Below are positions 56,112-64,000 of a stretch of 64,000 bases of DNA, one piece after another (the first letter of the stretch is position 1; each line of letters opens with the position of its first letter). Both the position numbers and the translations under genes were made by a program. The DNA is taken from the NCBI GenBank assembly GCA_013154085.1, contig JAADDE010000026.1:1-64000 (forward strand), read 5' to 3'. This stretch comes from Thermoproteota archaeon (GTDB taxonomy: Archaea; Thermoproteota; Thermoprotei_A; Sulfolobales; Ignicoccaceae). The notes under the pieces are model-generated. The model saw only the letters and a list, made by a program, of their open reading frames with translations. It had not been told where the DNA came from and ran no database searches.

Positions 56112-58715
56112 ATGAAGAAGATCGTGCTGTGGGTTATAATTGCATTGATAGCCGCGAAGTTCGCCGTTCAGCTGCAGAAAGTCTTAGTTTACAGCGAAAC
56201 TGCCATGCTTCCCCCAGATGCAGAATCATACAAAGTGGGGAAAATTATTGATGAAAAGTTCCCCGAAATGAAGAACAATACCATACTGTTTGTGGAGCTT
56301 GAGGTGAACGTCACCAGCACCTCTGCGTGGAGGTGGTACTGGTCGTGGCGCAACGAGACTTCGGTGAACGTTACGAGCATATACGACATGTGGAAGGATA
56401 GCATTAAAGGATTGACAAAGCTCTACTCAAACTCAAAGAAGTTCAATAACATGTACAAGGGGCTTTCGCAGGGGTTGGACAGGCTGTGGGCGGCGGTCGA
56501 CGTGACCCACTACATAATGGTCGTTAACGGGCTTTATGAGCTCAGCAAGGAGGAAGCCGTAGAGCTGTTCCGCGCCCTCGCGGCCGGCGTCCTTCCCGAG
56601 GAGCTCAGCGACTTGGCCGGCGCGCTGTACGACGCTGTGCACAGCAACGGGGTAGACCCTCTGGCGGTTGACGAGAGCTTTACTTTATCTATAGCCTACA
56701 CCAAGATGAACTCCACCGTCAGCGCCGACGTTCCGCGGGCATATCTGAAGTGCTTGTACGCTAACTTGAAGCCCCTCGCCGCCGGAAAGCAGTACTGGCT
56801 CGAGTACCCCTTGGACTACAACTCCATCTTCCAGAGGCTCTCCGAGCTCACTGACCGGGCGGAGCCTTCCGCGGTTAGGTGCTTCGCGAGGTGGTTTGCC
56901 GGAAAGCTGGACCTCCCAGCCGGTCCGGTCTCTGAGGTGATCTATTCTGCATATCTCGGAACGAAGCCGGACTTCAGAAGCTTGGCCTTAGAGCTCTTGT
57001 TTCAGAAGGCCGGAGACTTGCTGAAGACACTGTTCGTCTCGCAGGATTGGAAGGCCACTACTATAAGGCTGGCGACCAACGACTACCGCACAGCAGACGA
57101 GATACGTAAAATGGCCTCGGAGGCCGGGAGAGGCATAGTCCAGAAGGCATACCTCTTGGGCCCCGGCGTGATAAGCGAGGAGCTCCAGCAGGCCAACGTA
57201 GAGGACGCGGAAAGGGTGCAGAGCCTCAGCCACGTCTTGGTGCTTGCGGTACTCTTCGCCTTGACCAGGTCGCTGGTTGCGAGCATAATACCTTTCGTAG
57301 TTGTAGGCATTGGAATAGTGGTCGGCATGGCTATGGCCTACTTCCTGGGCCTCTTCTACCCGATATATCATATAGCCCGCACTCTGATGGTGACTACCGG
57401 CCTCGGGCTGGGGCTCGACTACAGCATCTTCATACTGGCGAGGTTCAAGGAGGAAGCAGTCAAGGGCCTGAGCCCGAGGGATGCCGCGAGGGTGGCGGCT
57501 AAGAGAGCCGGCCACGCTGTCGCGGTTTCGGCCGTCGCGGCCTCGCTCGGTTTCTTGTCGCTGGCGCTCTCCGGGACGCTGATGCTGGACAGCATGGGCG
57601 TCACCATACCCCTCACGGTAGTAGCAACTGCCTTGGCGGCCATAACGCTGCTCCCGGAGATCTTAGCCGTAATCGGCGAGAAGAGGTGGTTCTGGTGGCC
57701 CAGCAAGGTTGTGGTTAGGGAGGAGAAGCCCTTCGAGGCCAGGCCGAGAGAGGGGGCGTTGCTGGCGCTCTTCCTGGCTACGCTTGTGCTTACAGCTTAC
57801 AGCTTGCACTTCTACATTAATTACAAGGGAACGAGCAACACCCTGTTGTTCTTGCCAGAAGGGACCGAAGCCTACGAGTCGCTCGTGGAGTTCTCCAAGA
57901 AGTTTCCGCCCGGCGCGTGGGGGCCGATATACGTCGTGGCCCCCTCGGAGGGCGACGTAAGGGGGTTCGTGGAGAGGCTCTCTGCCCTACCCGGAGTAGC
58001 CGCCGTAATAGATCCTACCGAATATCCGCAGTTCAAGAAGGACGACGTGGCGCTGATAGTGGTGGTGCCGAGCTCTCAGCCCTTCAGCGACGAGGCGGCA
58101 GATCTGGTGGCCCGCATCAGGTCGATCAGGCCGGAGGGCTGGCTGGTGGGCGGGACTCCGGCGGAGATGCTGGACACCAGAGTCCTCGTAACAGAGGCCT
58201 TCTGGACTAGGGTAGCGCCCTTCGCGATAGCGGCCACCGCAGTAGTACTGGCCGTTGCCACCCGCCGGGCCCGCCTGGTCGTGGGAGCGGCGTACAGCCT
58301 CTTGGCCGCGATATCTTGGGCGGTGCTGATATCCCACTACGCATCGCTGGCGCTGTGGGGCTACGAGCTCTACTGGATAACGCCGCTGCTGGCCTTCGTG
58401 GCGACATTGGGGATAGGAACAGACTACAACGTGTTCTTCATCAGCAGGGTGGTGGAGGAGCTGGAGAAGGGGAGCCGCAACCCGCTGTGGGCGCCGCTCA
58501 AGAGCGTAGCACCCGTCATACTAGGCCTGGCGAGCATAATGGCCTCTGCGTACTTCGGTATGCTGATTGCCAGGTCTGTGGCCTTGAGGCAGATGGGGCT
58601 AGCGCTGGGCTTCTCGGCCCTCTTCGCCGCCGTGAACGCTGCGTTGCTCAACCCCGTAACGCTGAGCGTACTCGCTCTGCTCGCGGGACTCGCCGTCCGG
58701 AAGGTAAGGCATTAA
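56112..58715 (+). CDS. RND/MMPL-family transporter
   Basis: Two repeats of large extracytoplasmic loop plus about five TM; GLGLDYSIFILARFKEE and GIGTDYNVFFISRVVEE. Confidence 0.9.
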   Translation: MKKIVLWVIIALIAAKFAVQLQKVLVYSETAMLPPDAESYKVGKIIDEKFPEMKNNTILFVELEVNVTSTSAWRWYWSWRNETSVNVTSIYDMWKDSIKGLTKLYSNSKKFNNMYKGLSQGLDRLWAAVDVTHYIMVVNGLYELSKEEAVELFRALAAGVLPEELSDLAGALYDAVHSNGVDPLAVDESFTLSIAYTKMNSTVSADVPRAYLKCLYANLKPLAAGKQYWLEYPLDYNSIFQRLSELTDRAEPSAVRCFARWFAGKLDLPAGPVSEVIYSAYLGTKPDFRSLALELLFQKAGDLLKTLFVSQDWKATTIRLATNDYRTADEIRKMASEAGRGIVQKAYLLGPGVISEELQQANVEDAERVQSLSHVLVLAVLFALTRSLVASIIPFVVVGIGIVVGMAMAYFLGLFYPIYHIARTLMVTTGLGLGLDYSIFILARFKEEAVKGLSPRDAARVAAKRAGHAVAVSAVAASLGFLSLALSGTLMLDSMGVTIPLTVVATALAAITLLPEILAVIGEKRWFWWPSKVVVREEKPFEARPREGALLALFLATLVLTAYSLHFYINYKGTSNTLLFLPEGTEAYESLVEFSKKFPPGAWGPIYVVAPSEGDVRGFVERLSALPGVAAVIDPTEYPQFKKDDVALIVVVPSSQPFSDEAADLVARIRSIRPEGWLVGGTPAEMLDTRVLVTEAFWTRVAPFAIAATAVVLAVATRRARLVVGAAYSLLAAISWAVLISHYASLALWGYELYWITPLLAFVATLGIGTDYNVFFISRVVEELEKGSRNPLWAPLKSVAPVILGLASIMASAYFGMLIARSVALRQMGLALGFSALFAAVNAALLNPVTLSVLALLAGLAVRKVRH

Positions 58716-58755
58716 CTTTTATAGAAGCGGTAGTCGCGATCCACGGTGGAGATTA

Positions 58756-60111
58756 ATGGTAGAGATAAAGGAAGTAAAGGAGATACCGAAGCACAAAGAA
58801 GAGCTGAGGGTCGGCTTCCACACCCACGTTAGAGGGCTCGGCCTCGACGAGCACGGGAAGGCGCTGAAGGTCGCCGACGGCCTCGTCGGCCAAGAAGAAG
58901 CCAGAGAGGCCCTTGGGGTAGTGGCTCAGATGGTGAAGGAAGGGAAGATGGCCGGCAAGGGAGTTCTGATAGTAGGCCCTCCGGGAACGGGCAAGACCGC
59001 CCTAGCCATAGGCCTCGCGAAGGAGCTGGGAGAGGACACGCCGTTCGTCGCTGTGGGAGGCTCCGAAATAATGGGCAGTCCGCGCAAGAGCGAGCTGATG
59101 ATGCAGGCCATGAGAAGGGCAATAGGAGTGAGGCTGAAGGAGAAGAGGACCGTGTATGAGGGCGTGGTGAGGGACATAAAGTACCGGGTGGCGAGGCATC
59201 CCTTCAACCCCTACGTTAAGGTTCCTCGGGAAGCTATAATCACCCTAGAGACCACCGACGACCGCATGACCCTAACAGTGGACGAGGACATAGCCATCCA
59301 GCTGAGGCAGCTGGGCGTCAGAAAGGGGGACGTGATCGCCATAGATGCGGAGACGGGGAGGGTGTACAAGCTAGGAAGGGCGAGAGAGGAGAAGGAGGAA
59401 GGGGGCATAAGGCTCGTCAGAGAGCTCAAGGTGCCCAGCGGACCAGTCAAGAAGGAGAAGGAGGTAGTGCACACCATGACGCTCCACGACTTGGACACCT
59501 ACCTAGCAGCCCAGCAAGCTCCGATAAGCCTCCTAGCCGGTTTGGGTCCGGAGAGCGTCACCGACGAGGTGAGGAAGCAAGTGGACAAGATGGTGTCGGA
59601 GTGGATAAAGGAAGGGAGGGCGGAACTCGTGCCCGGGGTGCTGTTCATCGACGACGCCCACTTGCTAGACTTGGAGGCGTTCAGCTACTTGTCGAGGGCC
59701 ATGGAGAGGGAGTTCGCACCGATCATAGTGCTTGCCACCAACCGCGGCAAGGCTAAGATAAGGGGAACCGACGAGTTGGCGCCCCACGGCATGCCCTTGG
59801 ACATGCTCGACCGCTTGCTCATAGTCAGAACTAGGCCGTACACGGAGGAAGAGATAGAGGAGATCTTGAAGATAAGGGCTGCGGAGGAGGGAGTCAAGCT
59901 GAGCAAGGGAGCACTGAGGAAGCTGGCCGAGCTGGGTGCCGAGAGGAGCTTGAGGTACGCGATCAACCTCCTGCAGCCGGCCTACACCGTGGCGAAGATG
60001 AGGGGCAGAGAAGAGGTGGAGGCGGAGGACGTCGAAGAGGCGACGAAGAGGTTCGTGGACGTGAAAGAGAGCGTCCGCTACGTGGAGCAGTTTAAGGAGA
60101 TGTTCCTCTGA
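58756..60111 (+). CDS. TIP49/RuvB-like AAA+ ATPase
   Basis: RVGFHTHVRGLGLDEHGKALKVADGLVGQEEAREALGVV, GPPGTGKTALAIGLAKELG, VLFIDDAHLLDLEAFSYL. Confidence 0.94.
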   Translation: MVEIKEVKEIPKHKEELRVGFHTHVRGLGLDEHGKALKVADGLVGQEEAREALGVVAQMVKEGKMAGKGVLIVGPPGTGKTALAIGLAKELGEDTPFVAVGGSEIMGSPRKSELMMQAMRRAIGVRLKEKRTVYEGVVRDIKYRVARHPFNPYVKVPREAIITLETTDDRMTLTVDEDIAIQLRQLGVRKGDVIAIDAETGRVYKLGRAREEKEEGGIRLVRELKVPSGPVKKEKEVVHTMTLHDLDTYLAAQQAPISLLAGLGPESVTDEVRKQVDKMVSEWIKEGRAELVPGVLFIDDAHLLDLEAFSYLSRAMEREFAPIIVLATNRGKAKIRGTDELAPHGMPLDMLDRLLIVRTRPYTEEEIEEILKIRAAEEGVKLSKGALRKLAELGAERSLRYAINLLQPAYTVAKMRGREEVEAEDVEEATKRFVDVKESVRYVEQFKEMFL

Positions 60112-60132
60112 CCTCCCAAACCCTTCAAAAAG

Positions 60133-60155
60133 CCCCTAGCTCCGCCGGCTAGGGG
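60133..60155. promoter_or_regulatory. perfect 8-bp inverted repeat upstream of L3 start
   Basis: CCCCTAGC-tccgccg-GCTAGGGG ending 6 nt before ATG 60162. Confidence 0.62.
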
Positions 60156-60161
60156 AACCAC

Positions 60162-61238
60162 ATGGGCGCGCGAAAGAAGGAAGCGCCTCGCCGCGGCACA
60201 GCGGGGCTGAGGCCGAGAAAGAGGGCGGCCAGCATAGTGCCGAGGGTTAGGAACTGGCCGGAAGTGGAAGTGGCCAAGCCTCTGGGGTTCTTAGGCTACA
60301 AGGTAGGCATGACTCACTTCATAATACTCGACGACCGCGAGCACGTGGAGACCGCGGGCCAAGAGATATTCGTGCCCGTAACGGTAGTTGAGACCCCTCC
60401 CATGGTCGTGCTGGGAGCGAGGGTGTACGGCTACGACCCCAACCGCGGCCGCTACGCGCTGACCGAAGTCTGGAGGAACCCCAGCGACGCGATAAAGGAG
60501 AAGCTCGGCGAGGACGTGCTGAGGAAGTATCTGCTGGGAATGAGCAAGAGGCTCCCCCACATGGTCGAGGAGCTCGGCTCCGGAAAGGGCTTCGAGTTCA
60601 AGGTCCCGGAGAAGGAGCTGGACGTGGACGCGGATAAGGTAGTGGACGTGGGCTTGATCATGAGCTCCATACCCTTCCTCGCCGGAGGGGTTTCGAAGAA
60701 GACTCCAGACATCATAGAAATCAAGGTCGGCGGCTCCCCCGCAGATGCCCTCGAGTATGCTAAGGGCAAGCTCGGTCAGCTGGTCGACGTTGAGGAAGTC
60801 ATTGAAGCCGGGAAGTTCGTGGACATAATAGGCGTTACCAAGGGCAAGGGCTTCCAAGGAGTAGTCAAGAGGTTCGGCGTAAAGGAGCTCCCCAAGTGGC
60901 ACAAGCACCGCAAGGGCTCGAGGAGGATAGGCGCTAGGAGCTGGGGCAAGGGAACCTCCAGCTACGTGCCCCAGCCCGGTCAGATGGGCTACCACCGGAG
61001 GACCGACTACAACAAGAGGGTTATCATGATAAGCGACGATCCCAGCAAGATAAACGTGAAAGGCGGCTGGCTCCGCTACGGCCTCGTCCAGAGCAAGTAC
61101 GTGGTCCTCTCCGGCAGCGTCTTCGGCCCTCCCAAGAGACCCGTAGTGCTGAGGTTGCCAATAAGACCCCCTGCTTGGGAGCCCCCCGGACCTCCCCCGG
61201 TCAGCTACATCAGCTTGTCCTCGAAGCAGGGTAACTGA
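60162..61238 (+). CDS. rpl3: 50S ribosomal protein L3
   Basis: LGFLGYKVGMTHF, GVTKGKGFQGVVKRFG, QPGQMGYHRRTDYNK. Confidence 0.97.
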   Translation: MGARKKEAPRRGTAGLRPRKRAASIVPRVRNWPEVEVAKPLGFLGYKVGMTHFIILDDREHVETAGQEIFVPVTVVETPPMVVLGARVYGYDPNRGRYALTEVWRNPSDAIKEKLGEDVLRKYLLGMSKRLPHMVEELGSGKGFEFKVPEKELDVDADKVVDVGLIMSSIPFLAGGVSKKTPDIIEIKVGGSPADALEYAKGKLGQLVDVEEVIEAGKFVDIIGVTKGKGFQGVVKRFGVKELPKWHKHRKGSRRIGARSWGKGTSSYVPQPGQMGYHRRTDYNKRVIMISDDPSKINVKGGWLRYGLVQSKYVVLSGSVFGPPKRPVVLRLPIRPPAWEPPGPPPVSYISLSSKQGN

Positions 61239-61249
61239 GGTGGTGGGAA

Positions 61250-62065
61250 ATGTATTCCAACTTGTGGTTCCAAGCTAAGGTATTCGGATATCAAGACCTC
61301 AAGAGGCAAGTGCTGGGCTTGGACGGTAGCGCGGTGGAGGAGGTCGAGCTCCCCCCAGTGTTCGCTCTGCCGGTGAGGCAAGACATCATAAGGAGGGCGT
61401 TCCTAAGCGCGTTCACCGCTAGGCTACAGCCCAAGGGAAGGGACCCCATGGCCGGAAAGAGGACTACCGCTGAGAGCTTGGGTCCCGGGAGGGGTCTTGC
61501 GAGGGTGCCTAGGATAAAGGGAACGAGCAGAGCGGCGTTCGTCAACTCTGCCAGAGGGGGCCACTTGGCCTTCCCCCCGAGGCCGGACAGGAAGATACAC
61601 GAAGAAATAAACAAGAAGGAGAGGCTTGTGGCCATAGCTTCCGCGCTGGCGGCCACCGCTAGGAGAGAGTTCGTGGAGGCGAGGGGCCACGAGATAGCAT
61701 CAGTCAAGGAGCTTCCTGTAGTAGTAGTGGACGATCTCGAGAACGTGGATAAGGCAAAGGCGCTGAGGGAGGTCTTCGAGAAGCTCGGCGTATGGAACGA
61801 CGTTGAGAGGGCGGCGCGCTGGAGGCAGAGGAGCACCAAGGGCAAGATGAGGGGAAGGAGGTACAAGAAGAGGGTAGGGCCGCTCATAATAGTGAGCTCC
61901 GAGAAGGCCGGCGTGAGGCGCGCGGCGGGTGCCTTCCCGGGGACCGACGTGGTGGCGGTGAACCTGCTCAGCGTGAAGCACCTAGCCCCCGGAGGGGTGC
62001 CCGGCCGCCTGACCATCATAACTAAAGGCGCTCTGGAGGAGATCGGGAGGAGGTTCGGACTATGA
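61250..62065 (+). CDS. rpl4: 50S ribosomal protein L4
   Basis: [48 protein letters not shown]. Confidence 0.97.
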   Translation: MYSNLWFQAKVFGYQDLKRQVLGLDGSAVEEVELPPVFALPVRQDIIRRAFLSAFTARLQPKGRDPMAGKRTTAESLGPGRGLARVPRIKGTSRAAFVNSARGGHLAFPPRPDRKIHEEINKKERLVAIASALAATARREFVEARGHEIASVKELPVVVVDDLENVDKAKALREVFEKLGVWNDVERAARWRQRSTKGKMRGRRYKKRVGPLIIVSSEKAGVRRAAGAFPGTDVVAVNLLSVKHLAPGGVPGRLTIITKGALEEIGRRFGL

Positions 62066-62325
62066 GGGCGCCCGAGGACATAATAATAAGGCCGCTCCAC
62101 ACAGAGAAGGCTCTGATGCTGATAGAAAAGAACAACACACTGACGTTCATAGTGAGGAGAGACGCCAGCAAGCCGGAGATAAAGTACGCCGTGGAGAAGC
62201 TGTACGAGGTGAAGGTAGAAAAAGTGAACACTCTGATAACCTCTAAGGGCGAGAAGAAGGCTTACGTAAAGCTCTCGCCGGAGTATAAGGCCACCGACAT
62301 AGCGAGCAGGATAGGCCTGATCTAG
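62062..62325 (+). CDS. rpl23: 50S ribosomal protein L23
   Basis: [53 protein letters not shown]. Confidence 0.97.
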   Translation: MRAPEDIIIRPLHTEKALMLIEKNNTLTFIVRRDASKPEIKYAVEKLYEVKVEKVNTLITSKGEKKAYVKLSPEYKATDIASRIGLI

Positions 62326-62333
62326 CTTTTTAG

Positions 62334-62567
62334 GTGATTATGGTGGTCAAGAACTACTACGTAACGGCTTTGTTGGGCCTGCTTCTGCTCGCCGTCGCCC
62401 TGCTCCCAGACCAGCTGTTCCTCCTAGCCCTCCGCTTGGGCGCGCTCTCGCTGGCCGCGTACTTGTTCTATATAACAAAGAAAATAGTGGAGGTCGAGAG
62501 GGGCGTGCAGAGGGCAGAGAAGATAGGCTCCATACTGAAAGAGGCGATGAAGGAGACTCAGAAGTAG
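62334..62567 (+). CDS. small two-TM membrane protein
   Basis: YYVTALLGLLLLAVALLPDQLFLLALRLGALSLAAYLFYITKK; follows rpl23. Confidence 0.6.
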   Translation: MIMVVKNYYVTALLGLLLLAVALLPDQLFLLALRLGALSLAAYLFYITKKIVEVERGVQRAEKIGSILKEAMKETQK

Positions 62568-62749
62568 CCCAAGCTCTTGAGCCTCTCGGCGACTTCCTTC
62601 ATGTCCTCCTCGCTCACCTGAACCACTCCAACCGCCTCCTCTATTAAGAACTTCAAGAAGTCCTCTGGCTTGGAGAAGCCGGCCTCCTCCGATGCCTTGA
62701 ATAGCTTCGCCAGCTCATCCTCAGCCAGCTCGAGGCATATTTTCGGCAT
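62558..62749 (-). CDS. small protein, possible ribbon-helix-helix-like
   Basis: 63 aa; LAKLFKASEEAGFSKPEDFLKFLIEEAV; convergent overlap with upstream membrane gene. Confidence 0.55.
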   Translation of the reverse strand: MPKICLELAEDELAKLFKASEEAGFSKPEDFLKFLIEEAVGVVQVSEEDMKEVAERLKSLGYF

Positions 62750-63314
62750 CCCTCTCCACCTCGCTTAGCACGAACTTGAGGAGCTTTTCAGCGCTCTCCT
62801 CCACGCTTTCCTTCTCGGTGTCCACCACCAAGTCCGGGCTCTCCGGAGGCTCGTAGGGATCGCTTATGCCGGTGAAGTGCTTTATCTCTCCCCTCAGCGC
62901 CTTCTTGTACAGGCCTTTGGGATCCCTCCTTATGCACTCCTCTACCGAGCACTTCACGTAGATCTCGTAGAACGGCACCTCTTCTTCAATTATTTCTCTT
63001 ATCATCTGTCTCACGTCCCTGTAGGGCGAAACGAAGGAAGCAAGCACTATTACTCCGTTTCTGGCCAAGAGCCTCGCTATCCAAGCCACCCTCCTCAAGT
63101 GCAGGGACCTCTCCTCCTTCGTGAAGCCCGCGTCTGGGTTGATTGTTTTTCTAACCCAGTCGCCGTCGAGGACCTCTACCTTGTAGCCAATCTTCTTCAG
63201 CTCCTCAGCAACCTTCTTGGCCAGCGTGGTTTTCCCTGAGCCGGAAAGGCCGGTTAGCCAGAAGACCGGAGCCCTCTCCAAGCACTTCAAGGCGCCGCCC
63301 CTTCGGGGGCTCAA
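62721..63314 (-). CDS. cysC: adenylylsulfate (APS) kinase
   Basis: GLSGSGKTTLAKKVAEEL, LDGDWVRKTINPDAGFTKEERSLHLRRVAWIA, FVSPYRDVR, FTGISDPYEPPESPDLVVDTE. Confidence 0.95.
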   Translation of the reverse strand: MSPRRGGALKCLERAPVFWLTGLSGSGKTTLAKKVAEELKKIGYKVEVLDGDWVRKTINPDAGFTKEERSLHLRRVAWIARLLARNGVIVLASFVSPYRDVRQMIREIIEEEVPFYEIYVKCSVEECIRRDPKGLYKKALRGEIKHFTGISDPYEPPESPDLVVDTEKESVEESAEKLLKFVLSEVERDAENMPRAG

Positions 63315-64000
63315 GCCTCCCTCAAAAGGTCCTTCAAGAGGGCGAAGACCTCTTCCGCCTTAATAATTCCCTTCTCTCCAGAGTACCTTCCCTCGGGATC
63401 GTAGACCGCGGTTATTCCGTACCAATCGTGGACTGCGTCGTCGGCCCCCCTGTCGTCTCTGTCCAAGTACAAGCTGTCGTAACCTAGGGTAGCTATCGGC
63501 TTCCAGTTCAAGTTGTCGAAGAACGCCATGAGGTCCGGAGCGTCTCCTCTCACCGCCGGATACAGCTCCTCCGGCTTGTAGACCTCGTTTTCCCAAGGCT
63601 CTCCCTGCGGCCCCCTAACGGCCTTCAGCTCCCTCCTCAAGTCCTCTACCACCGCTTCGTAGTCTTCTGGCTTCACCACGCCGTGCTTCTCCCTTCCCTC
63701 CAAGTTAACAAAGACCCTCGAATAGTAGCCCCCCCAGGCCCACGCGTAGGTCTTGCTCCAGTCCACCATGTCTTCCGTGAGGCCCTCTCCGGGCCTCGGC
63801 TCCCTCTTGAGCGCTAGGAAGCCCTTCTCCCTCAGCCACTCATTTATTGCAAAGGTTCCCTTCAGCGGCTTTATGCCGTGGTCGCTTAAGAAGACCACCA
63901 CTGCGTCCTTCAGGGGTCCTTCGAGCATCTTCGAGAACCACTCGTCAATCCTCTTATACACCTCTGGAATTACGTTGAGCTCCTCGTTTTCCTCGTAGCG
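63311..64000 (-). CDS. predicted AP-superfamily phosphohydrolase/phosphomutase, N-terminus outside the window
   Basis: VVVFLSDHGIKPLKGTFAINEWLREKGFL; ORF stays open to the window edge. Confidence 0.85.
   Translation of the reverse strand, partial: RYEENEELNVIPEVYKRIDEWFSKMLEGPLKDAVVVFLSDHGIKPLKGTFAINEWLREKGFLALKREPRPGEGLTEDMVDWSKTYAWAWGGYYSRVFVNLEGREKHGVVKPEDYEAVVEDLRRELKAVRGPQGEPWENEVYKPEELYPAVRGDAPDLMAFFDNLNWKPIATLGYDSLYLDRDDRGADDAVHDWYGITAVYDPEGRYSGEKGIIKAEEVFALLKDLLREA

Noticed and set aside
1-64000. CRISPR arrays, insertion sequences, phage genes, toxin-antitoxin pairs
   Set aside because: No regularly spaced repeats, transposase, integrase or capsid-like ORFs seen; the 62558-62749 RHH-like protein has no toxin partner next to it

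Overview
This is a dense, GC-rich archaeal chromosomal window. Gene content points to a crenarchaeon of the Desulfurococcales, probably Ignicoccus-like; that assignment is an inference from family content. It holds about 75 tightly packed genes on both strands, many with overlapping starts and stops and many with GTG or TTG starts. Recognisable functions include:
- translation and RNA: L15e, an L3-L4-L23 cluster, ArgS, a LeuRS-like protein, GatA, Cbf5, Nep1, Trm5-like, AlaX, NSUN-like, TIP49
- biosynthesis: PurF, PurP, TrpE, TrpF, IlvD, LeuC, lumazine synthase, ArfC-like, MptE-like, NadM
- DNA metabolism: ATP-dependent DNA ligase, SSB
- redox: PDO, TrxR-like, SQR-like, octaheme cytochrome c, hybrid cluster protein.
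No CRISPR array, transposon, rRNA or tRNA was found. The most interesting signals are: (1) a group of candidate box C/D sRNAs with GC-rich, U4-like kink-turn boxes (RUGAGGA/CCGA), three of them with the upstream gene's stop codon inside the C box; (2) a full-length LeuRS-like protein lacking both the HIGH and KMSKS signatures; (3) perfect palindromes in the promoters or leaders of hcp, DNA ligase, L3, L15e and trxR; (4) several enzymes with degraded signature motifs (ThiI-like without PP-loop, TrxR without NADPH motifs, single-cysteine SQR); (5) a possible CedA1/VirB2-like two-helix pilin. No searches or folding programs were run.
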